Origin: Paenarthrobacter sp. Z7-10
GTDB taxonomy: Bacteria > Actinomycetota > Actinomycetes > Actinomycetales > Micrococcaceae
Length of the DNA: 64,000 nucleotides
Assembly: GCF_026932795.1 (NCBI RefSeq)
Contig: NZ_JADPVH010000004.1
Span: forward strand, 37,986 to 101,985
Direction: 5' to 3'
Part shown: piece after piece, positions 9,024 to 18,273 of the stretch
Numbering within the stretch: position 1 is the stretch's first letter
Layout of the letters: each line of letters begins with the position of its first letter
Translations under genes and position numbers: made by a program
Notes under the pieces: model-generated
Databases searched by the model: none
Told to the model about the DNA's origin: nothing
The model's input: only the letters and a program-made list of their open reading frames with translations

Positions 9024-10202
9024 TTACGGTGTGGAGGGAGGGCGACTCTCGAATTGCCTGGCGACGATGACGTCGGTGGAGGAATGGGCGAGGATGGACA
9101 GCACAATGACGAGTGCCACGAGATGGAATATGTCCTCGGCGCGCTCCACCCCTGATTCGAGGACGAGAAGCCCGTACACCACAGAGGCGAACCCTTTGGG
9201 ACCGAACCACATCGCCGCGAGCTGTTCCTTGGCCGGCAGTCGTGTGCCGAGGAACGAAACCAGCAGAGCCAGCGGGCGTGCCGCGACGATAGCCAAGATG
9301 GCGAATACCCAACCCGTCCAGGCGATCTCTCCGAACAGGAACGTTGGAGTGATCAGCGTGCCAAAGACCAGGATCGCGGCCAGTTTAAGCAGTTCCGACA
9401 CCAGTTCCCCGAACTGTTCGAATTCCTTCCGGAAGCCCGGACCCGTGTTAGCAACGGTGATGCCGGCCGAGAAAGCCGCGAGGAAGAGGTTGGCCCCAGT
9501 CACCAAGCAGATGGCCAGTACGAGCAGTCCAATGGATACCGCCACCAGCGGTTGCAGACCTTTCGTTGCCATCAAAAAGGGCAGCCGCTCCAGCCAGATG
9601 ACGATCAGCGGCACCAGAACTCCGATAAGCAAGCCTAAAGCGATTTCTTCGGCCAGAACGCCGATCCCGACATCCATTCCACCACCGAAAGCCAGCAGCA
9701 CGAGGACCACGGGCAGGGCCAACCCGTCATTGAGGCCCGATTCGACATTGAGGAGTTGGCGTAAGCGCCCGGGAACTTCCTTACGCCCGACAATGGCGGC
9801 CGCGAACACTGGATCGGTCGGTGCCAGCACCGCACCAAGCAAGAAGCACTGAAGCCATGGAAGACCTGAAAGATAATGAGCCAGCAGCGCGGTGACAAAA
9901 AGTGTCAGTGGCAGCCCGAGCAGCAACGCACGGCCGGGCAACCGCCACGCGCTCCTAAGGTCCGACAGTCCCACTTTCATTCCGTCGGTAAACAGGACTG
10001 AAAATAGGGCCAGCTGTGCCAGAACCCCCACGACCGGATCACCGGGCTGTATGGGAACAACGCCAAGCATGCCCCGGCCAAGGACAAAGCCGCCCAGGAG
10101 AAACAGCACCGCAGTGGAAAGCACAGTCCGGCTGGCGCGTTCGGAAATGAGAACGCCGAGTACCAGCAGAACCGCGAAAGCGAGCGTGAGCATTGGTATC
10201 AC
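9024..10202 (-). CDS. CPA1-family sodium(potassium)/proton antiporter
   Basis: A 392-residue membrane protein with about 11-12 hydrophobic segments. It carries the acidic transport-site motifs of CPA1 exchangers: GAVLAPTDPVFAAAIVG and NVESGLNDGLALPVVLVLL. It probably exchanges Na+ or K+ for protons at the cytoplasmic membrane. The start is GTG 10202, preceded by GGGGAAG 4 nt upstream; ATG 10193 is the alternative. It ends about 150 nt before the narG promoter on the same strand, so read-through into nar is possible. No regulatory box was found upstream of it. Confidence 0.85.
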   Translation of the reverse strand: MIPMLTLAFAVLLVLGVLISERASRTVLSTAVLFLLGGFVLGRGMLGVVPIQPGDPVVGVLAQLALFSVLFTDGMKVGLSDLRSAWRLPGRALLLGLPLTLFVTALLAHYLSGLPWLQCFLLGAVLAPTDPVFAAAIVGRKEVPGRLRQLLNVESGLNDGLALPVVLVLLAFGGGMDVGIGVLAEEIALGLLIGVLVPLIVIWLERLPFLMATKGLQPLVAVSIGLLVLAICLVTGANLFLAAFSAGITVANTGPGFRKEFEQFGELVSELLKLAAILVFGTLITPTFLFGEIAWTGWVFAILAIVAARPLALLVSFLGTRLPAKEQLAAMWFGPKGFASVVYGLLVLESGVERAEDIFHLVALVIVLSILAHSSTDVIVARQFESRPPSTP

Positions 10203-10576
10203 ACGTCTTCCCCAATCTGCTTGCGGGCCTCAGAAATCAGGAGCGGAACTGCTTTAACGCCAGAAGCCAATTGCCCCTCGCCCGGAGCACGCTCTGCAAG
10301 GCTCTCTTTGTGCACTCCGATCGCGTTCTGCAGCCCTCGTCGCACGGCCTCAACGAAATACTAAGTATGTGGCATTCCAGCCTATCGAGCCAGTCTTAAT
10401 CGAAGTAGCGTTGACCACATTTAACAACAACTGGGGCATTGGGTCGCCGAGCCCCAGCCAGGCCCCTCGATGCCATGTTAGACAGTGCACCAGGTCCCGT
10501 CCGTCGGAAGAAGAAGTCGGATACGCTGGCACCACCTGGTTGCTGTGGCTCGATACCTGACGTCGGGAGGTCCGGA
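10203..10576. other. intergenic region between antiporter and ubiB, weak DevR-like box
   Basis: No gene seen. The only structured signal is GGGTCGCCGAGCCC at 10441-10454, a partial match to the box described elsewhere, inside a longer GGGGC...GCCCC inverted repeat (10434-10455). TAGACA at 10479 is a poor -10 at nearly the right distance. Short open frames here lack ribosome sites and look like noise. Confidence 0.35.
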
Positions 10577-12229
10577 TTGGCCAATCACCTTGAGCGTTAC
10601 CGCCAGGTGGCGGAGACACTCTCCGGACACGGGCTCGCCTGGCTGCTGGATGCCACCGGCCTTGAGCGACTTGTCCCCTTCCCACGAGGCGTCGGGGGCC
10701 GGCAGCACACACCTTTGAGCAGTGCTGAGCACCTTCGCCTTGCCCTGGCGGAGCTCGGCCCCACGTTCATCAAACTCGGCCAGGTCCTCTCCACGCGTTC
10801 TGACCTGTTGCCTGCCGAGTTCCGGAATGAACTGGCAAAGCTTCAGGACGATGCTCCTGCTTTGCCCGCAGGGACCGTCGAGGAGCTGATTGTTCAGGAA
10901 CTTGGCGCCCTCCCGACCAGCTTGTTTGCGGCCTTTGACTCCGAACCGCTCGCCTGCGCCTCCATCGGTCAGGCCCACGCCGCCACCTCCACCGATGGAA
11001 CAGAGCTGGTCGTCAAGATTCGTCGTCCTGGTGTTGTCCGCCAGATCGAAGAGGATCTGGAGATTCTGCAGAACCTTGCCGCCCAGGCCAGCCGCCGCTG
11101 GGCCGGCGTCGAGGACTACGACCTTATGGGAATCGCTGCGGAATTTTCGCTGACACTTCGGGCCGAACTGGACTATCTGCAGGAAGGCCGCAGCGCCGAG
11201 CGTTTTAGCGTCAACTTCGCCGGCGATGAAGGGATCCATATCCCACAGATTTTTTGGGACTTTACCACCTCCCGCGTCCTGACCATGGAGCGGATCAGGG
11301 GAATCAAGGTCAGCGATCTGGAGGCCCTGGACGCCGCGGGCATAGATCGGCGGGACTTGGCCAAGCGTGCGGCCGGGGCCGCTGCAAAGATGATTTTCGA
11401 GGACGGTTTTTTCCATGCCGATCCGCACCCGGGAAACCTGTTTATCCAAGACGGTGGACGAATCGGTCTGATCGACTTCGGCATGGTCGGGAAGGTGGAC
11501 GAGAAACTGCGCGCCCAACTGGGACTTCTGCTGCTGGCATTGGTTCGACACGACCCGGACCGCGTCACGGCAGCCCTGCTGGACCTGGCTACGTCACACC
11601 AGGTTACCGAGCCTGCACGGTTGCAACACGACGTGGTGTCGCTGATCGAACTCTACGAAGGCAAGCCTCTGGCAGAGGTGCCGGTTGTCCGGCTCATTCA
11701 GGAAACTCTGGCAATTCTGCGCCGCCACCACCTTCAGTTGCCGCGGGAGATGGCGATGCTGCTGAAAATGGTGCTCATGACGGAGGGGTTGGGGGTGCTG
11801 CTGGACCCGACGTTTCAGCTTGGGGAAGTGCTCGCCCCCTACGCACAACGGCTGGCTGTTGATCGGCTATCGATGGCTGCCTTCGCCCGAAAGCTGGGTA
11901 AGGCCGGGAGCGACGCCGTCGAACTCGGCCTTGATCTTCCTGGGCAACTCCGCCACCTGCTCGCCATCGTGGACCGCGACGGCGTCGAAGTCCACCTCCG
12001 GGCCGCTGAACTTGAACCGCTCGTGGAACGCATGGAACGGATCGGCAACCGGCTCGTCGTCGGCATGCTCACCGCAGCCTTCATTCGTGGCGTGGGTGAA
12101 CTCACCGCCGCGGACACGTCACGCTGGCAGAAATGGCAACGTCCGCTGCTCGGCTCCGGACTCGGAGTGCTCGGCAGCTTGAGCGCTTACCTTGGGTGGA
12201 CTGCCCTGCGCAAGCGTCGGCCACGCTGA
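10577..12229 (+). CDS. ubiB: UbiB/AarF (ABC1) family atypical kinase
   Basis: About 550 residues. Family hallmarks are the KxGQ-type motif in FIKLGQVLSTRSDLLP, the A-rich loop ASIGQAHAA with the VVKIRRPGV lysine, HADPHPGN (catalytic loop) and DFGMVG (metal site). The last 30 residues hold one hydrophobic segment followed by RKRRPR, probably a membrane anchor. The family supports isoprenoid-quinone metabolism and lipid transport; in an organism using menaquinone the substrate is unknown. I choose the TTG at 10577 because GGGAGG lies 6 nt upstream and homology begins there. The frame is open from 10439, but that part is unconserved. Its position between nar and phosphoketolase suggests a respiratory role. 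Confidence 0.85.
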   Translation: MANHLERYRQVAETLSGHGLAWLLDATGLERLVPFPRGVGGRQHTPLSSAEHLRLALAELGPTFIKLGQVLSTRSDLLPAEFRNELAKLQDDAPALPAGTVEELIVQELGALPTSLFAAFDSEPLACASIGQAHAATSTDGTELVVKIRRPGVVRQIEEDLEILQNLAAQASRRWAGVEDYDLMGIAAEFSLTLRAELDYLQEGRSAERFSVNFAGDEGIHIPQIFWDFTTSRVLTMERIRGIKVSDLEALDAAGIDRRDLAKRAAGAAAKMIFEDGFFHADPHPGNLFIQDGGRIGLIDFGMVGKVDEKLRAQLGLLLLALVRHDPDRVTAALLDLATSHQVTEPARLQHDVVSLIELYEGKPLAEVPVVRLIQETLAILRRHHLQLPREMAMLLKMVLMTEGLGVLLDPTFQLGEVLAPYAQRLAVDRLSMAAFARKLGKAGSDAVELGLDLPGQLRHLLAIVDRDGVEVHLRAAELEPLVERMERIGNRLVVGMLTAAFIRGVGELTAADTSRWQKWQRPLLGSGLGVLGSLSAYLGWTALRKRRPR

Positions 12230-12259
12230 GCCCGACCGGCCGTGGCAGGCGGCCCAGAA

Positions 12260-14758
12260 CTAACTGGGGTTTCCTGCGGGCGGGGAGTTCAGGATCATCC
12301 GGCGCTCGAAAATGTCAGCTGCTTCAAGGTGGTAGGAGCAGCTAGTCGCCTGCCAGAGGTTGGGCGGAGACCACAGCCAGGAGCTAATCTCCGGCATGTC
12401 CTCCAGATGCTCGCGGATGTAAGTCGAGTGCCTGTCCAGCATCCCGTTACAGTGTCCGGCGAGTTTTTCTGCTCCCGCAAAAGGCTTTTGCAGGCGTTCC
12501 AACGCTGCCAAGGCCAGATGGTAGCGGCTCATCTTATTCTGCACGACCATGTCGAAGGGCGTGGTCGTGGTCCCCTGCTCGGTGTATCCACGGACGTGGA
12601 ACCGGCCGGGATCCGGGCGACCGTGCAGGAGCTGGTGAAAAGCGCGCGCGTAGCCATGCCAGGCGACGACGACGTCCACGTCCGTGGTGAACAGCGCCTC
12701 GAAAGCCTCGTCGGACAGGCCATGCGGATGGACGTCTCCCGGCGGCAGGACGAGCGCGTCCATGACATTGACCACCCGCACGCGCAACTCCGGGACGTAA
12801 ATTTGGAGCAGCCAGGCAGCGGCGAGGATTTCCTCGGTGGGCACGTCCCCAGCGCACGCGAGTACGACGTCCGGATTCCGGCCGCCGTCGTCATTCCCAG
12901 CCCACTTCCAGATGGAGGCGCCGGCAGCCGCGTGCGCGCGTGCCTGTTCCAGGGTGAGGTATTGCGGATGCGCTTGCTTGTCCACCACCAGCAGATTGAC
13001 ATAGTTCTGACTCAGCAGCGCATGTTCGGCCGCGGCAAGCAGGCAGTTCGAATCCGGCGGCAGGTAGACGCGAATGACGCTGCCGGAGAGTGACAGGACA
13101 GTATCGATCAGACCCGGCCCCTGGTGGCTGAAACCATTGTGGTCATTACGCCAGCAGGTGGACGTCAGCAGGATGTTCAGGCTGGGAACGGGCTTGCGCC
13201 AGGGGAGTTCTCGTGCGTGCTGCAGCCACTTGGCATGCTGAACTGTCATCGAGGCGCTGACCATGGCGAAGGCTTCGTAGGTGGCGAACAGCCCATGCCG
13301 CCCGGTGAGGATGTAGCCCTCCAACCAGCCTTGGCAGAGATGCTCGGACAGGACCTCCACGACACGTCCGTCCTGGGAAATCCGGTCGCCAACGTCCTGA
13401 CCGGGCTCCATCATGAGCCGGTCTGTCACCTCGAAAACCGCGCCAAGGCGGTTGCTGTTGGTTTCATCCGGACAGAAGAGCCGAAAGCGCGGATCCGCGG
13501 CCGTGTCGATGTACAGGTCACGCAGGAGTTCGCCCAGCGGGTGGGTCGTTTCAACAAGTGTGGCACCGGGGGATCCGATGGGAACTTCATAGTTTTCCAG
13601 GGGCCGCAGCGGCAGCGGGAGGGTCGAACGGCCCCCGCGGGACGACGGCGTTGCCCCCATCCGTGCCTCCCCCGACGGGGCCAGGGCAGCCAGTTCCGGC
13701 TGCAGGCGGCCATCCACGTCGAAGAGTTCCTCCGGGTGGTAGGAACGAAGCCAGGCCTCAAGCTGGGCCAGATGTGCCGGGTTGTCCCGGACGCCGGCCA
13801 GCGGAACCTGGTGGGCTCGGAAGGTGCCTTCGACCTGATTCCCGTCAACGATCCGCGGTCCAGTCCAGCCTTTAGGCGTGCGAAAAACGATAGCCGGCCA
13901 GCGGGCCGGTCCGTGAGCGCCATGGCGGCGTGCCGTGAGCTGGATCCGGCGGATCTCCGCATAGGCCGTTTCGAGCGCGGCGGCGAGCGCCGCGTGAACC
14001 AAGGCAGGTTCCGTGCCGGAGACGACGACGGGCTCCCAGCCGTGGGCCCGCAGCAGGGCGCAGACGTCGTCGTCGGTTCTTCTGCCCAGAACGGTGGCGC
14101 CTGAAATTTTGTAACCGTTGAGGTGCAGGATGGGCAGAACTGCGCCGTCGCGTTCGGGATTCAGGAACGCCGGCGCCTTCCAGGACCCTTCCAATGGGCC
14201 GGTCTCTGCTTCGCCGTCGCCGATAACGCACGCGGCGATCAGGTCGGGGTTGTCCATCACGGCGCCGGTGGCGTGCATCAGGGAATAGCCCAACTCACCG
14301 CCCTCATGGATGGAACCGGGGGTGGCGGGACCGACGTGGCTGGGGATGCCCCCGGGCGTGGAGAACTGCCGAATGAGCCGGCGCAGACCCGCCTGGTCCT
14401 GGCTGACGAGCGGATAAATCTCCGAATAGGTGCCTTCAAGGTAGGTATTGGCTACCACCGCTGGGCCGCCGTGCCCGGGGCCAGCCAGGAAGATCACCTC
14501 GGCGGAGGTCCTGCGGATCAGCCGGTTCAGGTGGAGGTAGATCATGGACAGCCCGGGGCTGGTCCCCCAGTGACCGAGCAGCCGGGGCTTGATGTGCTCA
14601 ACCCGCAGCGGCTCCGCCAGAAGCGCGTTCTCCTGCAAATAGATCTGCGCGACCGTCAGGTAGTTCGCCGCGTCCCAGTAGCGCTGGAGCAGGGCAAGTT
14701 CCAGCGGCGGAAGCTCCGCGACGGCTGCATGTTGTGTCGGCTCGGCGGCTGTGCCCAC
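12260..14758 (-). CDS. xfp: xylulose-5-phosphate/fructose-6-phosphate phosphoketolase
   Basis: An 832-residue TPP enzyme of the usual family length. It phosphorolyses xylulose-5-P or fructose-6-P to acetyl-P plus glyceraldehyde-3-P or erythrose-4-P. Signature stretches are GHWGTSPGLSMIYLHLNRLI, GPGHGGPAVVANTYLEGTYS and the TPP/Mg motif GDGEAETGPLEGSWKA. It gives acetyl-phosphate (ATP through acetate kinase) without respiration, which suits an oxygen-limited programme. The GTG at 14758 has GAGGG about 9 nt upstream. It converges with ubiB and is divergent from the Mg2+ ATPase gene. I could not find a convincing DevR-like box facing it. Confidence 0.95.
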   Translation of the reverse strand: MGTAAEPTQHAAVAELPPLELALLQRYWDAANYLTVAQIYLQENALLAEPLRVEHIKPRLLGHWGTSPGLSMIYLHLNRLIRRTSAEVIFLAGPGHGGPAVVANTYLEGTYSEIYPLVSQDQAGLRRLIRQFSTPGGIPSHVGPATPGSIHEGGELGYSLMHATGAVMDNPDLIAACVIGDGEAETGPLEGSWKAPAFLNPERDGAVLPILHLNGYKISGATVLGRRTDDDVCALLRAHGWEPVVVSGTEPALVHAALAAALETAYAEIRRIQLTARRHGAHGPARWPAIVFRTPKGWTGPRIVDGNQVEGTFRAHQVPLAGVRDNPAHLAQLEAWLRSYHPEELFDVDGRLQPELAALAPSGEARMGATPSSRGGRSTLPLPLRPLENYEVPIGSPGATLVETTHPLGELLRDLYIDTAADPRFRLFCPDETNSNRLGAVFEVTDRLMMEPGQDVGDRISQDGRVVEVLSEHLCQGWLEGYILTGRHGLFATYEAFAMVSASMTVQHAKWLQHARELPWRKPVPSLNILLTSTCWRNDHNGFSHQGPGLIDTVLSLSGSVIRVYLPPDSNCLLAAAEHALLSQNYVNLLVVDKQAHPQYLTLEQARAHAAAGASIWKWAGNDDGGRNPDVVLACAGDVPTEEILAAAWLLQIYVPELRVRVVNVMDALVLPPGDVHPHGLSDEAFEALFTTDVDVVVAWHGYARAFHQLLHGRPDPGRFHVRGYTEQGTTTTPFDMVVQNKMSRYHLALAALERLQKPFAGAEKLAGHCNGMLDRHSTYIREHLEDMPEISSWLWSPPNLWQATSCSYHLEAADIFERRMILNSPPAGNPS

Positions 14759-14873
14759 GATGGTGTCCCTCGCTTGGTTTGCCCGTTCGGTTCGGATTTG
14801 CCCGGTTTAATTCAACTGCTGGGCCGGCAGTTGCTCCGACCCAACCCTTGCACGGTTCTTCCGACACCGGTAG

Positions 14874-14916
14874 GGGACCTTCGGCCGTAGTCGGAGGCAC
14901 ATCCGGCGCCTACACT
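14874..14916 (+). promoter_or_regulatory. promoter of the P-type ATPase gene: DevR-like box plus -10
   Basis: The box GGGACCTTCGGCCG lies at 14874-14887 and a -10 (TACACT) at 14911-14916. The centre-to--10 distance is 30.5 nt, identical to the PPOX promoters. The predicted transcript start is near 14923, which rules out the ATG at 14918 as the translation start. Confidence 0.65.
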
Positions 14917-14959
14917 GATGCTGGCGGAGCCAGACTCCGGGACCACTTGCCAGCATTGG

Positions 14960-17638
14960 ATGTTCCCTGTGAATCCGCAACAACCGGCCAAGACTTCCAC
15001 CGGGCCGGGTTCCACTGCGCCACCGGCCCTGAAGGAACTAGCCTGTGCCGCCAGTGGCGAGGTGCTGCATTTGCTCCAGACGGATCCCGGGGGACTGAGT
15101 TCGGTTGAGGTCCAGCGGCGCCTGTTGGACTGGGGGCCCAATGCCCTGCGGGCGCACAAGGCGAATCCGTGGAGAGTACTGCTGCGTCAGCTGGGCAGTC
15201 CGATTCTCCTTCTACTGATCATCACCGCAGGAATCTCGCTGTTTTTGGGGGACAGGACCAACTCCGTCGTCATTGGCGTGATCCTCTTGGTCAGCGTCGG
15301 TCTGGGATTCAGCAACGAATATCGGGCCGAACTCGCGGCCGAGGCGCTTCATTCCTCCGTCCGGCACCGGGCTGTCGTCGTCCGCGAAGGAGCGGAGATA
15401 TCGGTGGACGTCGTGGAACTGGTGCCAGGTGACATTGTCCGGCTGACCCTGGGTGCGGTCGTTCCCGCGGATATGCGGCTCCTTTCCGCCACAGACCTCC
15501 TCTGCGACGAGGGAATCCTCACAGGTGAATCCCTGCCGGCAGTCAAGGATCCTGCGCCCGTCACCGGAACGGCAGCATTGGCTGACCTTAGCTCGTGCAT
15601 CTTCATGGGCACAATCGTCGCGTCCGGGACCTGCACCGGCGTGGTGGCCGCCACGGGGGGCCGCACCGAATTCGGCCGGATCGCCCTCGCGCTGGGCGAA
15701 CGCCATCCGCAGACGGAATTCCAACGCGGATTAAAGAAGTTTTCGTATCTGCTCCTGCAGGTTGCGGTGGTCCTGACGACTCTGATCCTGATCGCTAATC
15801 TCCTGTTGCGCCGGCCGCTGATTGAATCCCTCCTTTTCTCCCTTGCAATCGCGGTGGGAATCACGCCGCAACTGCTGCCCGCTGTCGTCAGCACCTGCCT
15901 TGCTGCAGGAACCCGGGCACTGGCCAAGAGGAAAGTCCTGGTCAAGCGGCTGGTCTGCATCGAGGATCTGGGCGACATGGATGTACTCGTCACGGACAAG
16001 ACCGGCACCCTGACCGATGGCCGGATTAAATTCCTGGAAGCGATTCCCGCTGACAGCACGTTTCCGGCCAATGCCGTGAACGTGCTGGGGCTGTTGGCGA
16101 CCGAATCCGACCTCGGGCACGGGGCTACCGGCGCTGCCGGGGCGAATTCCTTGGATGCGGCGTTGTGGGAATCGCCCGCCGGGCGGTCCTGGGACCCCAA
16201 AAGTTATCGCCGGCTGGACCTGGTTCCCTTCGACCACCGGAGCCGGATGACCACAGTCCTGATCGATGACGACGGCGGGAACCGGCAGATGATCGTCAAG
16301 GGCGCTCCCGAAGATGTCCTGAAATGCTGTACCGGAGTACCGGCGTCCGCGCGTACTGCGTTGGACGCGCAGTTCGACGTCGGTGCCAGGGTTGTCGCCG
16401 TCGCCAGCCGCTCGGCTCGTGGGCTGGAAAGCCTCAAAGATGCTGACCGAACAGGCCTGGCACTCGCGGGTTTCCTGAGTTTCCTGGACAAACCCAAAAT
16501 CAGCGCCAGGGAATCACTTACGCAGCTGTCAAAACTCGGGGTCAGCGTCAAGGTCGCCACAGGCGACAACGCAAGGGTGGCCGAAAAAGTCTGCAACGAC
16601 CTGGGATTGGACTATGGAAAGACCCTGATCGGGGTGGAAATCGAAGCCATGGGTGATGACGAACTCCGTGCGGCAGTGGGCGGGACCGGTATCTTTGCCC
16701 GTGTGTCCCCGGAGCAAAAAGCCCGGCTGGTGGCAATGCTGCGCACCTCGGGCAGGTCCGTGGGGTTCCTGGGCGACGGCGTCAACGACGCACTGGCGCT
16801 GCATGGCGCCGACGTCGGCATTTCGGTGGACAGCGGCGCCGACGTGGCCAAGGACGCTGCCGACATCGTGCTGATGGACAAGGACCTTGGCGTGCTGGCC
16901 GATGGCATCATGGAAGGTCGGCGGATTTTCGCGAACACCATAAAATACGTCCTGATGGGCACGTCCAGCAACTTCGGCAACATGTTCAGCGCCGCAGCAG
17001 CGTCCGTGGTGCTCAGCTTCCTGCCCATGCTCCCGGGGCAGATCCTGCTGAACAATCTGCTCTACGACACCGGCCAGCTGGCCATTCCGGGAGATCGAGT
17101 GGACCCGGAGCAGCTCCGTGCGCCATCACATTGGAATATTGCGTTTATCCGCCGGTTCATGCTCACCTTCGGCCCCATCAGCTCGCTCTTCGATTTCGCC
17201 ACCTTCGCTCTGATGCTGTTTATTTTCCATGCGGCTCCTGGCGAATTCCGGGCCGGGTGGTTCATCGAGTCGATCGCGACACAGAGCCTGATCATCTTCG
17301 CCATCCGTACCCGCCGGGTGCCGTTCCTGCGCAGCAGGCCCTCCGGGGGTCTGCTGCTCGCCACTGTGGGCGTGGTGGCCGTGGGCACCTATGTTCCGCT
17401 CTCGCCGCTGGGCGGATTCCTTGGCTTCGATCCGCTCCCGTTGCCGTTCTTCCTGGCACTGCTGGCCATGACAGGGCTGTACCTGGTGCTCGTGGAAATC
17501 GCCAAGAAGCAATTCTTTGCCCGGGCTGCGGAACCGGATCTGGCCCCAGTTCCGCGTACGGCCGAGCATCATATCCACAGCCGCGCCGCGCGATTCAGCG
17601 CCCCGGCCAGATCACTGCGCCGATTCCATTCCAGATGA
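14960..17638 (+). CDS. mgtA: P-type ATPase, Mg2+-translocating (P3B) type
   Basis: About 892 residues. It has an N-terminal cation-ATPase domain, the A-domain TGES loop (LTGESLPAVK), the phosphorylation site DKTGTLTDG and the hinge GDGVNDALAL. The stretch GFLSFLDKPKISA resembles the GFLTFLDPPK signature of Mg2+ importers (MgtA/MgtB) rather than Ca2+ or heavy-metal pumps. Around 10 membrane spans are visible. DosR-regulated CtpF in M. tuberculosis is a P-type ATPase of another subtype. The start is ambiguous. The frame is open from 14918, but the promoter geometry puts transcription at about 14923, so ATG 14960 or GTG 14969 is more likely; neither has a strong ribosome site. Confidence 0.88.
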   Translation: MFPVNPQQPAKTSTGPGSTAPPALKELACAASGEVLHLLQTDPGGLSSVEVQRRLLDWGPNALRAHKANPWRVLLRQLGSPILLLLIITAGISLFLGDRTNSVVIGVILLVSVGLGFSNEYRAELAAEALHSSVRHRAVVVREGAEISVDVVELVPGDIVRLTLGAVVPADMRLLSATDLLCDEGILTGESLPAVKDPAPVTGTAALADLSSCIFMGTIVASGTCTGVVAATGGRTEFGRIALALGERHPQTEFQRGLKKFSYLLLQVAVVLTTLILIANLLLRRPLIESLLFSLAIAVGITPQLLPAVVSTCLAAGTRALAKRKVLVKRLVCIEDLGDMDVLVTDKTGTLTDGRIKFLEAIPADSTFPANAVNVLGLLATESDLGHGATGAAGANSLDAALWESPAGRSWDPKSYRRLDLVPFDHRSRMTTVLIDDDGGNRQMIVKGAPEDVLKCCTGVPASARTALDAQFDVGARVVAVASRSARGLESLKDADRTGLALAGFLSFLDKPKISARESLTQLSKLGVSVKVATGDNARVAEKVCNDLGLDYGKTLIGVEIEAMGDDELRAAVGGTGIFARVSPEQKARLVAMLRTSGRSVGFLGDGVNDALALHGADVGISVDSGADVAKDAADIVLMDKDLGVLADGIMEGRRIFANTIKYVLMGTSSNFGNMFSAAAASVVLSFLPMLPGQILLNNLLYDTGQLAIPGDRVDPEQLRAPSHWNIAFIRRFMLTFGPISSLFDFATFALMLFIFHAAPGEFRAGWFIESIATQSLIIFAIRTRRVPFLRSRPSGGLLLATVGVVAVGTYVPLSPLGGFLGFDPLPLPFFLALLAMTGLYLVLVEIAKKQFFARAAEPDLAPVPRTAEHHIHSRAARFSAPARSLRRFHSR

Positions 17639-17724
17639 ACCGAGCAGGGAATATCGAGCAGATAAACTGCCAGCATTCGATGTGTTCGAGCTCGTCGGGA
17701 TCTTCCCGTGGGCGGATTCCGTCG

Positions 17725-18207
17725 CTATTCGAGCCCGGCCCTCGTTGCCACATCCAGCGGACTACGGGAGAGCATATGAGCTGTCGCCTCAAAGCGTCGC
17801 CCGGTTACTGATTCGGGTGAAATCCTGATGATGTGGTCCTGGCCAGTTCCCTGCCAAGGGAAAAGTGACCGGCCGATTCTGGTCAGCACCGCATCCGATC
17901 GCTCCACGACTGCGGCCGTGCCCTTGACGATGACGCTCCAGGCGAGTCCAAACTCAGCGCTGACGCTGTCCGCTTCGAGGGCGACGTTTCCGCCCCCTTC
18001 AATGGCGTGCAGTTTGGTCCCGTCTCCTGTCCGGAAGACCACAGTTTCTTTTTCGACCATGAAATTGACGGGAAAGACGTCCGGATGGCCGTCGACGACA
18101 ATGCCCAACCGGCCCACCCCGACTTCGGCCAAAAGCCGCCAGCATTCGGCCGTTTCCAGGATTTCGGGCTTGGGCACCAACGCTTCTTCTCGGGTTTGAT
18201 CTCTCAT
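17725..18207 (-). CDS. PPOX-fold flavin/nucleotide-binding protein (paralogue 1)
   Basis: A 160-residue member of the pyridoxamine-5'-phosphate-oxidase-like split-barrel family. It shares CWRLL..GRLGIVVDGHPDVFPVNF, VVFRTGDGTKL and VTGRRF with the two paralogues at 19367 and 22900. Such proteins bind FMN, F420 or heme; the ligand here is unknown. Related proteins occur in the DosR regulon (for example Rv3131/Rv2032 neighbourhoods hold flavin-fold proteins, though those are nitroreductases). The ATG at 18207 has no Shine-Dalgarno. Instead TAGGCT sits at -12 to -7, so the mRNA is predicted to be leaderless. Confidence 0.85.
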   Translation of the reverse strand: MRDQTREEALVPKPEILETAECWRLLAEVGVGRLGIVVDGHPDVFPVNFMVEKETVVFRTGDGTKLHAIEGGGNVALEADSVSAEFGLAWSVIVKGTAAVVERSDAVLTRIGRSLFPWQGTGQDHIIRISPESVTGRRFEATAHMLSRSPLDVATRAGLE

Positions 18208-18213
18208 GCAATG

Positions 18214-18256
18214 AGCCTAGGCTTTTGCCGAACCGGCCAGAAGGGTCGAAAGCCCC
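18214..18256 (-). promoter_or_regulatory. PPOX paralogue 1 promoter: DevR-like box plus -10
   Basis: The plus strand reads GGGTCGAAAGCCCC at 18243-18256 (GGGGCTTTCGACCC toward the gene). The -10 TAGGCT occupies 18219-18214. The box centre is at -42.5 from the A of the ATG if transcription starts there, the classic position for a DosR-type activator overlapping -35. Confidence 0.7.
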
Positions 18257-18268
18257 GACTTGGGCTTT
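18249..18268 (-). terminator. hairpin after the alcohol dehydrogenase gene, overlapping the next box
   Basis: AAAGCCC (18249-18255) pairs perfectly with GGGCTTT (18262-18268) around a 6-nt loop, starting 5 nt beyond the dehydrogenase stop. There is no run of T after the stem beyond its own TTT, so termination strength is uncertain. One arm is part of the DevR-like box of the next gene. Confidence 0.5.
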
Positions 18269-18273
18269 TGGGG

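Noticed and set aside
14759..14873. DevR-like half-site GGGTC (minus strand, 14842-14838) facing phosphoketolase
   Set aside because: No TANNNT element at the 30.5-nt distance and the second half does not match; likely chance.
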